From assembly GCA_963816855.1 (NCBI GenBank), contig CAWFMA010000032.1:186001-250000 (forward strand): a stretch of DNA of 64,000 nt, written 5' to 3'. Of the stretch, positions 46,651 to 54,831 are shown piece by piece; the first letter of the stretch is position 1, and each line of letters begins with the position of its first letter. This DNA is from DASTFP01 sp963816855 (lineage in GTDB: Bacteria; Verrucomicrobiota; Verrucomicrobiia; Chthoniobacterales; Terrimicrobiaceae). The notes under the pieces were generated by a model. That model saw only the letters and a program-made list of their open reading frames with translations, made no database searches and was not told where the DNA came from. Position numbers and translations under genes: made by a program.

Positions 46651-47835
46651 ATGAGCGCAAATAACCAGCCCATCATCTATCTCGACAACAACGCGACCAC
46701 AAAAGTCGATCCCTTGGTGCTCGAGGCGATGCTTCCGTGGCTGGGCGACGAATACGGCAATCCCTCCAGCGTCTACTCGTTGGGAAAACGCGCGGCCGCT
46801 GCCGTCGAGACCGCAAGGCAGCAAATCGCGCGCCTTATCGGTTGCGCTCCCAGCGAGCTGATCTTCACCAGCTGCGGCTCCGAATCGATCAATTCTGCGG
46901 TTCTGTCGGCAGTTTCGATCGATCCCGACAAGACGCATGTCGTCACCAGCGCGGTCGAACACAGCGCCACGATCAAGCTTTGCGAACACCTCACGCGCCG
47001 GGGATACGAGATCACTTGGCTGCCGGTCGACAGCCTTGGAGCGCTTGACCTGGAGAGACTCGGGCGCGCGATTCGTCCTGACACCGCGTTGGTGACGCTG
47101 TTGTGGGCCAACAACGAGACGGGGGTCCTTTTCCCGGTGGAGGAAATTGCGAGGATAACAAATCGGTGCAAGGTTCCGTTGCACGTGGATGCCGTCCAGG
47201 CCGTGGGAAAGCTTCCCCTTTCAGTCAACGACCTGGGCATCCAGTTCCTCTCCCTCTCCGGCCACAAGCTCCACTGCCCGAAAGGAGTTGGCGCGCTCTA
47301 CATCAACGGGCGGATGCGCTTTACGCCATGGCTGCGGGGAAGCCAGGAAAATAGCCGGCGCGGCGGCACTCAGAACGTTTCCTCAATTGCCGGATTCGGC
47401 AAAGCCGCCGAGCTGGCAGTCGCGCATCTCAAGGAGAATTCCAGCCACCTCGAAATGATGCGCGATCGATTCGAAGCGGCTATCCTGAACTCCGTGCCGG
47501 GCGCCGAACTAAACGGCGACAAAACGAAAAGGCTGCCGAATACGACCAACCTCGCTTTCGAGGGCATCGAGAGTGAAGGCGCGCTGATGTTGCTTGACGA
47601 ACGGGGCATCTGTTGCTCCGCAGGGTCTGCCTGCACCAGCGGCTCGGTACATCCCTCGCACGTCCTGAAAGCGATGGGGTTCTCAAACCATCGCGCGCGC
47701 AGCAGCCTGCGATTCTCTTTCGGACGTTTCAATACTGGCGAGCAGGTTGATTTTGCCGCCGCGGTGGTGCCAGAGGTGATCGCCAAACTCAGGCGGAGTT
47801 CCCAGGTCGGCGGACCTGTGATAATGGCCGCCTGA
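46651..47835 (+). CDS. Cysteine desulfurase (NifS/IscS-type)
   Basis: The 394-residue PLP enzyme mobilises sulfur from cysteine for Fe-S clusters or thio-cofactors. It has the N-terminal YLDNNATTKVDPLVLEAM, the PLP Lys206 in SLSGHKLHCPKG, NRRGGTQN-like SRRGGTQNVSS, and the mobile catalytic loop with Cys328 in CSAGSACTSGSVHPSHV. The short loop and GSVHPSHV fit group I (IscS/NifS). It is transcribed divergently from the PKS operon with the two starts less than 40 bases apart. No iscU or nifU is adjacent. Confidence 0.94.
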   Translation: MSANNQPIIYLDNNATTKVDPLVLEAMLPWLGDEYGNPSSVYSLGKRAAAAVETARQQIARLIGCAPSELIFTSCGSESINSAVLSAVSIDPDKTHVVTSAVEHSATIKLCEHLTRRGYEITWLPVDSLGALDLERLGRAIRPDTALVTLLWANNETGVLFPVEEIARITNRCKVPLHVDAVQAVGKLPLSVNDLGIQFLSLSGHKLHCPKGVGALYINGRMRFTPWLRGSQENSRRGGTQNVSSIAGFGKAAELAVAHLKENSSHLEMMRDRFEAAILNSVPGAELNGDKTKRLPNTTNLAFEGIESEGALMLLDERGICCSAGSACTSGSVHPSHVLKAMGFSNHRARSSLRFSFGRFNTGEQVDFAAAVVPEVIAKLRRSSQVGGPVIMAA

Positions 47836-47854
47836 AGCGCGTCCAGCCCACCTT

Positions 47855-47876
47855 GCGCGCCTGAGCGCGCTTATTG
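47855..47876. terminator. Bidirectional terminator-like hairpin between convergent genes
   Basis: GCGCGC (47855-47860) pairs with GCGCGC (47865-47870) around a CTGA tetraloop, followed by TTATT. It lies between the 3' ends of the cysteine desulfurase (47835) and the HAD phosphatase (47871, which it abuts). It is the only strong hairpin in the gap. Confidence 0.45.
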
Positions 47877-48461
47877 TCGCTGCGGCTTGGGAACCAGGAC
47901 GTAGTGCATCCCTGCCGCCTTTGCTGCTTCGATGCCGGTCGGACTGTCTTCGAAAACCAGGCAGTCCGCAGCGGGAACTCCAATCCGCCGCGCGGCCTCG
48001 AGAAAGGGGTCCGGAAATGGCTTGCCCCGATCATAGTCTTCCGCGCAGATGACCGCGTCAAACATCTCCAGAACGCCGATCGCCTTGAGGGTCGCCTCGA
48101 CCGGTTCGCGGTGTCCTCCTGAGGCGATGGCCAGCGGTTTCACACCGCGCATCCCGATGGCGATTTCAAGGACAGGAAGGATAGGTTTCGCGTCGCGAAC
48201 CGCCTCAAGGTAATAAAATTCCTTGCGCCGCACCGTCTCCTCCACCGCGAGCGAAAGGCCGAACGTTTGGTTCAGATGCTCCACGATGACCGCAGTGGGT
48301 TTGCCTCCCCATTGATAAAAGAGATCCTCGGGAAATTGGCCGCCAAAGTCCTGCATCGCGAGAGTCCAGGCGCGAAAGTGGATCGGCATGGTATCGGCGA
48401 TCGTCCCGTCACAGTCGAAGATGTAGCCGCCGAACGGGCGGGCCGGAATATCGAGTTTCAT
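47871..48461 (-). CDS. HAD-superfamily hydrolase (beta-phosphoglucomutase/phosphatase-like)
   Basis: I start it at the ATG at 48461 (MKLDIPARPFGGYIFDCDGT), giving 196 residues; the longer upstream reading runs through the divergent promoter region. HAD motif I is FDCDGTIADTMP with nucleophile Asp and acid/base Asp. Motif II is in AIASGG, motif III Lys in DRGKPFPDPF and motif IV in CLVFEDSPTGIEAAKAAGM. A C1-type helical cap (PIHFRAWTLAMQDFGG) points to phosphoglycolate/beta-phosphoglucomutase-like enzymes. The substrate is unknown. Confidence 0.9.
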   Translation of the reverse strand: MKLDIPARPFGGYIFDCDGTIADTMPIHFRAWTLAMQDFGGQFPEDLFYQWGGKPTAVIVEHLNQTFGLSLAVEETVRRKEFYYLEAVRDAKPILPVLEIAIGMRGVKPLAIASGGHREPVEATLKAIGVLEMFDAVICAEDYDRGKPFPDPFLEAARRIGVPAADCLVFEDSPTGIEAAKAAGMHYVLVPKPQRQ

Positions 48462-48548
48462 GACTCTCGGATATCCATTCGCGCCTGGCTTCGTCACGGA
48501 GATTCGCGTCGAGGTTGCCGATTGCCGGCGCGTGGCTAAGCTAAGACT

Positions 48549-49340
48549 GTGCGCGCCCCATCGAATAAGCTGGCCCTCCTCCTCAAGAAGTACCCCTTGG
48601 GCGTCCTGCTGGCCTCCCTGATGATGACCATCGTGGGAGCCCCGCTGACGACCAAGTTCGCCGCGTTGCTGCCTGGACTGCACGGGCAGGCTTCGCTCAC
48701 CCCCCTCGTTCTGATTCTCACGCTCGCAGCCGCTTTCGCGCTGTGGTCCAACGCGCGGCGGCGGGTCGCCACGATTTTCCTCGGGGTGGTTGTGGTGATT
48801 CTTCTCATTCTTAGCACGCTTCTCGCCCGGGATTCGTTGATCGCGATTAACCTCCTCGCCCAGATGGCGTTCCTAACCTACGTGATCGCGGTAATTTTCC
48901 GCGTCGTCTTCAAAGCGAGGCTTGTGGACGGCAACATCCTTTGTGGCGCGGCTTCGCTCTATTTGATGATCGGCGTGTTGATCGGATTCATCTATTCCTT
49001 TATTGAACTAATTGAACCCGGGAGTTTTAACATCATTGCCCAGTCCGGGCAGGCCGCGCCGGCCCCGGACAAGCTTCATGCGGGGTGGCTGATATATTTC
49101 AGCCTGACGACGTTGACGACCGTAAGCCTGGGCGACATTCTCCCGACAACGGATATCGCGCGGAGCATGGTGGTCCTCGAAGCGATCCTGGGCCAAATCT
49201 TGATCGTTCTCATGATGGCCCGCCTGGTCGGCCTGCACGTGGCACAGGTAAGCTCCGGACAGACCAAGCCCGTGGCATTCGAAACTTCACGAAACCGGGT
49301 GCCCGGGCGCAGGCACCGGCACGAGGACAGGCCTGCGTGA
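48549..49340 (+). CDS. Ion-channel family membrane protein with SLGD filter
   Basis: The protein has 263 residues and about six hydrophobic helices. Near residues 175-200 the segment LIYFSLTTLTTVSLGDILPT has the position and shape of a two-TM potassium-channel pore loop (Ion_trans_2). The usual TVGYGD selectivity sequence is TVSLGD (191-196), so conduction may not be K+-selective. The start is a GTG at 48549, 87 bases from the divergent HAD gene. The tail is basic and probably cytoplasmic. It ends six bases before the convergent SAM-hydroxide adenosyltransferase. Confidence 0.8.
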   Translation: MRAPSNKLALLLKKYPLGVLLASLMMTIVGAPLTTKFAALLPGLHGQASLTPLVLILTLAAAFALWSNARRRVATIFLGVVVVILLILSTLLARDSLIAINLLAQMAFLTYVIAVIFRVVFKARLVDGNILCGAASLYLMIGVLIGFIYSFIELIEPGSFNIIAQSGQAAPAPDKLHAGWLIYFSLTTLTTVSLGDILPTTDIARSMVVLEAILGQILIVLMMARLVGLHVAQVSSGQTKPVAFETSRNRVPGRRHRHEDRPA

Positions 49341-49346
49341 GGACCT

Positions 49347-50111
49347 TCAGGCAATGATCACTTCGCTCCCCCGGTCCAGGCCGAGTTCGACCGCCGCGTT
49401 CCCCTGATTCACGGCGATCTCGACGAAACCCGACGACCCCTTGACGGCGAGGGCGCTTCCCTTGGCAACGGCGCCGTAGAATTGTTCCAGGGGGAGACGC
49501 CGTCCATCGGCGAGCAGGACAGATCGAACACGATGCGGATGATCCGCCCGAAAAGCTGTGATGGCGTTGCCATAGCCATCAACGTGAATCACCTCGGTTT
49601 GCCAACCCAGCTGCACGCGAACCGGATCATTCCAAGCCTCTCTTTTGAATTCATGAAGTTCAGGCCCGAGATCACGAAAGTCTTTTCCTGACGCGAGCCA
49701 TGCCGCGGCCGGAGCGAAGAGATCGCGGCCGTGAAACGTGCTGCTTACCCGTTCCAGGAGGAAAGCCTTGTTTTCCACGCTGCGCATTTCCAAGTGCTCC
49801 TGACCCTTCACGGCCCAGCTGAGAACGCCGTTGTCGGGGCCGATGAAAATCGCGTCCTGCGTCCGAATCGCGATGGCTTTTCTGGAGCTTCCCACGCCTG
49901 GATCGACTACCGCGATGTGGATCGTTCCCGCGGGAAAGAACGGCGCCGTGGTCATCAAGGCGAAGGCGGCTTTGCGAACATCTCCCGGCGGAATGCCATG
50001 GCTAAGGTCAACGATTCGCACCGCTGGAGCGATGCCCAGAATCACCCCCTTCATGGCTCCCACGAATGAATCCCGAATTCCAAAATCGGTCGTCAACGTG
50101 ATGATCATCAA
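49347..50111 (-). CDS. SAM hydroxide adenosyltransferase (DUF62 family)
   Basis: The protein has 254 residues. The N-terminal domain has TLTTDFGIRDSFVGAMKGVI, VDPGVGSSRKAIA, and FIGPDNGVLSWAV. The middle has the HGRDLFAPAAAWLA motif and the C-terminal domain has HVDGYGNAITAF. These match the DUF62/duf-62 enzymes that hydrolyse S-adenosyl-L-methionine to adenosine and methionine, relatives of fluorinase and chlorinase. The insertion specific to fluorinase is not evident. Its ATG overlaps the TrpG/PabA stop by four bases, so it is coupled to the tryptophan/folate-type genes. Confidence 0.92.
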   Translation of the reverse strand: MMIITLTTDFGIRDSFVGAMKGVILGIAPAVRIVDLSHGIPPGDVRKAAFALMTTAPFFPAGTIHIAVVDPGVGSSRKAIAIRTQDAIFIGPDNGVLSWAVKGQEHLEMRSVENKAFLLERVSSTFHGRDLFAPAAAWLASGKDFRDLGPELHEFKREAWNDPVRVQLGWQTEVIHVDGYGNAITAFRADHPHRVRSVLLADGRRLPLEQFYGAVAKGSALAVKGSSGFVEIAVNQGNAAVELGLDRGSEVIIA

Positions 50112-50671
50112 AGGCTGAGAAAGTTTCGCAGAAGATTTTTTCCTTCACGGGTAAGGATGGATTCCGGATGGAACTGCACGCCAAAGACGGGATGCTTTTC
50201 GTGCGCGAGCCCCATGATCTCTCCCTCTTCGGTCCATGCCGTGATCTTCAAACACGAAGGCAGATTCTCTCGTTTCACCAAAAGGGAATGATAGCGGGTC
50301 GCCTCGAACGGGCTGGGCAAACCTGCGAAGACGTTTTCGCGGGAATGCAAAATCGGCGACGTCTTGCCGTGCATTAAACGCGCCGCCCTGACGACTTGTC
50401 CTCCATACACCTGGCCGATGCTCTGATGGCCCAGACAGACCCCTAGAACCGGCATCCTCGAACCGAACCGCGCGATGACTTCGCAACTGATTCCCGCCTC
50501 GTTCGGCGTGCACGGTCCGGGCGAAATCACGATCCGCTCCGGGTTCAGTTCCTCGATTTTGTCCAGCGTTACTTGATCGTTCCGCGACACCAGAACCTCC
50601 GCCCCGAGTTCGCCGAAATATTGCACCAGATTGTAGGTGAACGAATCGTAGTTATCGATGACCAACAGCAT
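50108..50671 (-). CDS. trpG: Anthranilate/aminodeoxychorismate synthase glutamine amidotransferase
   Basis: The protein has 187 residues from the ATG at 50671 (MLLVIDNYDSFTYNLVQYFG). The class I amidotransferase triad is present: Cys in LGVCLGHQSIGQ, and His and Glu in VFGVQFHPESIL. It delivers ammonia from glutamine to TrpE, whose gene it overlaps by 20 bases. In many bacteria the same subunit serves PabB for folate synthesis; a PabC-like gene elsewhere in the window makes dual use plausible. Confidence 0.95.
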   Translation of the reverse strand: MLLVIDNYDSFTYNLVQYFGELGAEVLVSRNDQVTLDKIEELNPERIVISPGPCTPNEAGISCEVIARFGSRMPVLGVCLGHQSIGQVYGGQVVRAARLMHGKTSPILHSRENVFAGLPSPFEATRYHSLLVKRENLPSCLKITAWTEEGEIMGLAHEKHPVFGVQFHPESILTREGKNLLRNFLSL

Positions 50672-52163
50672 CTTCTTTGTATCCCCGCGCCCGGTCGATG
50701 GCGCGCAGCGCCGCCATCGCCTTGTTGACGCTTTCCTGATATTCGCCCTCCGGCGTTGAATCGGCAACGACGCCCCCGCCGGCCTGGACATAGGCTTTGC
50801 CGCCTTTGAGCAATACCGTGCGCAGGGCAATGCAGGAATCGAGGTTTCCGTCGAAACCAAAATACCCCACGGCTCCCGCGTAGGTGCAGCGCTTGCTCTT
50901 CTCCAGTTCGTTGATGATCTGCATCGCCCGGACCTTCGGGGAGCCCGAGACCGTTCCGGCGGGAAACGTCGCGCGCATCACATCGTAGGCGCTTCGGCCG
51001 CCCGCAAGTTTGCCCGAGACGTGCGAGACGATATGCATGACATGACTGTAACGCTCGATCGTCATGAAATCGCTGACCTTCACGCTCCCGTACTCGGCAA
51101 TGCGCCCCACGTCGTTTCGCGCAAGGTCAACCAGCATCAAATGCTCGGCGCGCTCTTTCGGATCGCTCAGGAGTTCGCGGGCGTTGCTTTCGTCCTCCTC
51201 CTCGGTTGAGCCCCTCTTGCGCGTGCCGGCAATCGGCCGAATCTCCACTAGATCGCCGGTCAGCCTGACGTGGACCTCCGGGGAGCTTCCGACAAGGGAA
51301 TACCCCTCCGGAAAGCGCAGGCAAAACATGTAAGGCGAAGGGTTGATGAACCGAAGGGTTCGGTAAAGTTCCAGCGGGTCGCCCGCAAAAGCCGTCTCGA
51401 AGCGCTGCGCCGGGACCATCTGAAAAATGTCTCCGGCCCGGATGTATTCTTCGGCCCGGTTCACCATTTCATGATATTCTTCCCGGCTCGTGTTGCTCTC
51501 GGCCGTCCCCCTTCTGGGATCGGATTCCGTGAATATCGGAGCGAAAGCGATCGGCTGCCTCAGCCGGGCCAGAATGGCTTCAATTTCTCGCCCTGCCGCG
51601 TCGTAGGCTGCTTCCGCGCCCTGATGATCGACAAACGCGTTGGCGACGACCCTCAGTCTTCTTCGCCGGTGGTCGAAAATAATGACTGTTCCGGTCAGCA
51701 GGAAACACATATCGGGAATGCCGAGTTCGTCCTTGCGCGGCGGCGGGATCGTCGGCTCGAACCAGCGAACGCAGTCGTAGCCGAGGTAGCCTACGACGCC
51801 GCCGTGGAAGCCTGGCAGATCCCGCGCGCCGGCCGGCCTGTAGCCGGACATGACCTTCTGCAATTCGTCCAGGGGATCCCTAGCCGATTCAAACGTGCGG
51901 CTCCGCCCATTCTCGGTGATGGTCACAATCTTGTCCCGCGCGGAGATCATCACCCGCGCACCGGCGCCAAGAAATGAATACCGCCCGACCTGATCGTTTT
52001 GCTCCGCGGATTCGAGCAGAAACGCGGGAGCCTCTCCGCCGATCTTCGCAAAGGCAGAAACGGGCGTATCCCCATCGGCAACGATCTCGGTCCAAACCGG
52101 AATGACGTTTGCCGAGGCCGCCTGCTCCAGAAAGGCCGGGTGCGACGGATTGAGAGGAATCAT
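50652..52163 (-). CDS. trpE: Anthranilate synthase component I
   Basis: The 503-residue enzyme makes anthranilate from chorismate. The N-terminal domain begins MIPLNPSHPAFLEQAASANV. The chorismate-binding domain has EIRPIAGTRKRGSTEEEDES, VDLARNDVGRIAEYGSVKVS, THVMHIVSHVSG-like SHVMHIVSHVSG and FPAGTVSGSPKVRAM, and ends with YVQAGGGVVADSTPEGEYQE. The feedback-binding LLES motif (FLLESAEQ) typical of TrpE is present and argues against PabB. It overlaps both lemA (four bases) and trpG. No other trp genes are adjacent. Confidence 0.95.
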   Translation of the reverse strand: MIPLNPSHPAFLEQAASANVIPVWTEIVADGDTPVSAFAKIGGEAPAFLLESAEQNDQVGRYSFLGAGARVMISARDKIVTITENGRSRTFESARDPLDELQKVMSGYRPAGARDLPGFHGGVVGYLGYDCVRWFEPTIPPPRKDELGIPDMCFLLTGTVIIFDHRRRRLRVVANAFVDHQGAEAAYDAAGREIEAILARLRQPIAFAPIFTESDPRRGTAESNTSREEYHEMVNRAEEYIRAGDIFQMVPAQRFETAFAGDPLELYRTLRFINPSPYMFCLRFPEGYSLVGSSPEVHVRLTGDLVEIRPIAGTRKRGSTEEEDESNARELLSDPKERAEHLMLVDLARNDVGRIAEYGSVKVSDFMTIERYSHVMHIVSHVSGKLAGGRSAYDVMRATFPAGTVSGSPKVRAMQIINELEKSKRCTYAGAVGYFGFDGNLDSCIALRTVLLKGGKAYVQAGGGVVADSTPEGEYQESVNKAMAALRAIDRARGYKEDAVGHR

Positions 52164-52765
52164 GTGAAGGACAGCTTGGGCGGGCTTTTCTCGGCGACCG
52201 TCTCGAGTTCGAAAAGCGCCGCCGGCCCAAAATGAAAAATGCTGGCAACGAGATTCGCCGGAAAAACTTCGCGTTGCGTGTTGTAGGCCACGACGGCGTC
52301 GTTGTAGGCCTGGCGCGCGAAGGATATCTTGTTCTCCGTCGATGTCAGTTCCTCGGAGAGCGCAAGCATGTTCTGATTCGCTTTCAAGTCGGGATACGCC
52401 TCAGCGACGGCGAGAAGCCGCCCCAGGGCGTCGCTCAGCCGCGCTTCGGCGCTCGTCAGCTGCCGCATCGCTTGCATTTCACCGGGATTGGCTGCTGCCT
52501 TGGCGCCTGCGGTGTAAGCGGAATTGCGAGCGGAAATGACCGTATCCAGCGTTTTGCGCTCGTGCCTGAGAAAGCCCTTGGCGGTCTCCACCAGGTTTGG
52601 AATAAGGTCATAGCGGCGCCTTAGTTGAACATCGATCTGCGAGAACCCGTTCTTGTATCTGTTCCTAAGGACCACAAGACCGTTGTACTTGCCGACCGCG
52701 AAGAGGGCCAGCAGCGTGGGAGCGCTGATGAGGGCGACCAGAATGATCAAAATGCTTCCCATCAT
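52160..52765 (-). CDS. lemA: LemA family membrane protein
   Basis: I begin it at the Met at 52765 (201 residues), since the preceding 18 codons are not family-like. One N-terminal helix (ILIILVALISAPTLLALFAV) precedes the LemA helical bundle, with YNGLVVLRNRYKNGFSQIDV, LRRRYDLIPNLVETAKGFLR, LTSTENKISFARQAYNDAVV and YNTQREVFPANLVA. The C terminus carries the conserved PPKLSF. LemA function is unclear; the protein sits in the membrane with its bundle outside or in the periplasm. The four-base overlap with trpE shows coupling. An M48 protease often accompanies LemA; the only one in this window is dead and distant. Confidence 0.93.
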   Translation of the reverse strand: MMGSILIILVALISAPTLLALFAVGKYNGLVVLRNRYKNGFSQIDVQLRRRYDLIPNLVETAKGFLRHERKTLDTVISARNSAYTAGAKAAANPGEMQAMRQLTSAEARLSDALGRLLAVAEAYPDLKANQNMLALSEELTSTENKISFARQAYNDAVVAYNTQREVFPANLVASIFHFGPAALFELETVAEKSPPKLSFT

Positions 52766-52824
52766 GAAAAGACTGCCCGCGTTCTTTTGGCCACGCAACA
52801 GGAATCGGGAGGCGGCCAAGGCCG

Positions 52825-53211
52825 TCAGTAACTAAGAAACCTGATGCCGAGCGGCTGGACGCAGTGATAAACGGAAAACACCGCAACAGCCAGAGCCAGG
52901 GAAATAAAGGCGTGAGCTAGCGATTCCCTCCAGATGGAATACAGTGCGGAGGCGAAGGAAAGGGACAACATCACCAAAGGAGCCCCGCAAAGGGCGGCTG
53001 ACAACAGGGGAATCTTTTGGATTCCGGCAAGAAGCCATTGATTGAATGGAGACGGAAGCACCCGCACATAAATGGAAGGAGAAATAGCCCACGTGCCAAG
53101 CGACTCATAGTAAAAGCGCTCCGGCCCTCGCCAAAGAACATAGATCATGATCGAAGCCGCCGTAAATCCCACAACACGCAAGGGGGTGAGCATCAGCCGC
53201 TTCGAGATCAT
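52825..53211 (-). CDS. Hypothetical membrane protein
   Basis: The protein has about 128 residues from the Met at 53211, with three or four hydrophobic segments: VVGFTAASIMIYVLW, LLSAALCGAPLVMLSLSFAS and LAHAFISLALAVAVFSVYHC. I recognise no family. It lies 59 bases before lemA on the same strand, within the run from enzyme I to trpG, and may be co-transcribed. A longer start at 53280 is possible but its extra N terminus looks unlike a real membrane-protein start. Confidence 0.55.
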   Translation of the reverse strand: MISKRLMLTPLRVVGFTAASIMIYVLWRGPERFYYESLGTWAISPSIYVRVLPSPFNQWLLAGIQKIPLLSAALCGAPLVMLSLSFASALYSIWRESLAHAFISLALAVAVFSVYHCVQPLGIRFLSY

Positions 53212-53376
53212 CAAAACGGATAACCTTTTACTGCAAGCCTGGCAACGCCTTTCAGATGGGCTCGCCGCGTTGATTGTCACCCCCGGCGTCGGTTCCGCCT
53301 GTAGTTTCTGGTCACGAAGACCATCCGCGATTCGTCCAACCCGGTTCGGCGGAAAACGGCCGCTGGATGGCGGTGC

Positions 53377-53610
53377 TTAGCGAGCTTGGGAAGCTCTCTC
53401 GAGCGATTGATTTCGCTTCTTATTGGCGTCGATCAGACCATCGACGCTCTTTTTCAGTTTCGTTCCATCGTATCCCGCAAGATCGGCTGCTCGGAGCACC
53501 GCCGTTTGTTTCGGCACTTCTTCCGGTTTCCCCAATTTCCGTTCGACGACAGGGCGCGTATCGCAGGAAACAAGGAGCATTCCGGCAATCAGGAAAGTTG
53601 AGTGCTTCAT
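53377..53610 (-). CDS. Small putative lipoprotein
   Basis: The protein has 77 residues. A lipoprotein signal MKHSTFLIAGMLLVSC ends in a good lipobox (LLVSC, Cys16). The mature part is short, charged and probably helical (RPVVERKLGKPEEVPKQTAV ending with KKRNQSLERASQ). No homologue is recognised. A longer frame through 54021 exists but its upstream part is an antisense shadow of osmC. Membrane-anchored small lipoproteins of this type are common but functionally unknown. Confidence 0.55.
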   Translation of the reverse strand: MKHSTFLIAGMLLVSCDTRPVVERKLGKPEEVPKQTAVLRAADLAGYDGTKLKKSVDGLIDANKKRNQSLERASQAR

Positions 53611-53633
53611 TGGAGGAGGCCGGCTCAAAGCTG

Positions 53634-54137
53634 TCAACTGGCCCCGCTCCGACTCATTGCCACACTGATCGCCGGAGAAGTTTGGATGGTTCGAAGGACC
53701 ACACAGTAGCGTTCGGTCAGTTCCAGAAGTTTGGCGATCGCTGCGTCCTAGTCGATGACAAAGTGCAACCGGATTGCTCGAAAACCCACCGGGGCATCCG
53801 TGGCGACGCCGAGAGTCCCTCGAAAGTCGAGATCGCCTTCCACGAGAACTCGGGCATCCCGAAGAGGGATCCCCAGTGAGGTCCCGACCGCGCTCAGGGT
53901 TACCCCCGCGCAGGCCACGAGAGCCTGCAGCAGCATATTCCCGGAACAGGCTTGCGTTCCGTCGCCGCCTGCGCGATGCAGGCCCGCCTCGACGATGGCT
54001 TGCGCCGTCTCCAGCCGGCACGCAATTCCCTCCAGCGCGCGGGCCTCGGCGCGAAGGGTTACGACGGCCTTTCCCGGTTCCTCCCGATAAGCTGCCTTCA
54101 GCGGCGCTTGGACGGCCTTTAACTCTTGAGCGTTCAT
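53634..54137 (-). pseudogene. OsmC/Ohr-family protein interrupted by an in-frame TAG
   Basis: The frame begins MNAQELKAVQAPLKAAYREE and has the OsmC core GTQACSGNMLLQALVACAGV with a conserved Cys, then RAIRLHFVID. An in-frame TAG follows at 53748-53750. Reading through it, the same frame continues DAAIAKLLELTERYCVVLRT to a TGA at 53634-53636. This is the expected C-terminal half with the second peroxidatic-type Cys (TERYCVV). So a single nonsense change removes the last 38 residues of an otherwise complete protein of about 167 residues. TAG is used as a normal stop elsewhere in this window, so recoding is unlikely. Confidence 0.8.
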
Positions 54138-54781
54138 TCCTTAAGGTTTGCTCTTTGCGATTTCGAAACCCCGGACACCGCCGGCGCAGCAGACTTCCTG
54201 GGCGAAGTCCTCACACCGCCCGCGGCTTTGCATCTGGCATAAAGAAAACAATCTCTCTCGTGATCATTCACCATCCCGACGCCTTGCATAAAGGCGTAAC
54301 AGATTGTCGTTCCGACAAACTTGAACCCTCTTCGCTTCAGGTCCGCACTCATGGCATCCGATTCGACGGTCCGCGTGGGCGGATGATCGATGGGCTTCCG
54401 CTTGTGCTGGATCGGGCGGCCGTTCACGAAGCGCCAGACGTATGCATCGAAACTTCCGAATTCCCGCTGTACGGCCAGAAACCCGCGCGCGTTGGCGAGC
54501 GCGGCGGCTATCTTGAGCCGATTGCGAACAATGCCGGGATCGGCAAGCAGCTCTTCCACCTTGCGGCGATCATAGCGCGAGACCGTCACAGGGTCGAAAC
54601 CATCGAATGCCTTGCGATAGCCCTCTCTTTTCCTCAGAATGGTCTCCCAACTGAGACCCGCCTGCGCCCCTTCAAGCAGAAGGAATTCGAAGAGCAGGCG
54701 ATCGTCGTGCTGCGGCACTCCCCATTCTGCGTCATGATACGCGATGGCCAAGGGACTTCGCGCCCAGGAGCATCTTTTCAT
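54134..54781 (-). CDS. tag: DNA-3-methyladenine glycosylase I
   Basis: The protein has 215 residues from the Met at 54781 (MKRCSWARSPLAIAYHDAEW), matching the family's conserved start with zinc-ligand Cys4 and His16. LFEFLLLEGAQAGLSWETIL and KAFDGFDPVTVSRYDRRKVE are the helix-hairpin-helix and substrate segments. GFKFVGTTICYAFMQGVGMV followed by NDHERDCF supplies the remaining zinc ligands. It excises 3-methyladenine from alkylated DNA. It overlaps osmC by four bases. The C-terminal 25 residues are basic and Pro/Ser-rich, an extension beyond the E. coli enzyme. Confidence 0.94.
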   Translation of the reverse strand: MKRCSWARSPLAIAYHDAEWGVPQHDDRLLFEFLLLEGAQAGLSWETILRKREGYRKAFDGFDPVTVSRYDRRKVEELLADPGIVRNRLKIAAALANARGFLAVQREFGSFDAYVWRFVNGRPIQHKRKPIDHPPTRTVESDAMSADLKRRGFKFVGTTICYAFMQGVGMVNDHERDCFLYARCKAAGGVRTSPRKSAAPAVSGVSKSQRANLKE

Positions 54782-54831
54782 TTGCGCACGATTTGCATCG
54801 AACTCAAGGCAACCAATCTTAATCGCCCGGG

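Noticed and set aside
53748..53750. TAG as a recoded (pyrrolysine-type) codon in OsmC
   Set aside because: GH127, GH31 and other genes here end at TAG, and no suppressor system is visible. A nonsense change or error is simpler.
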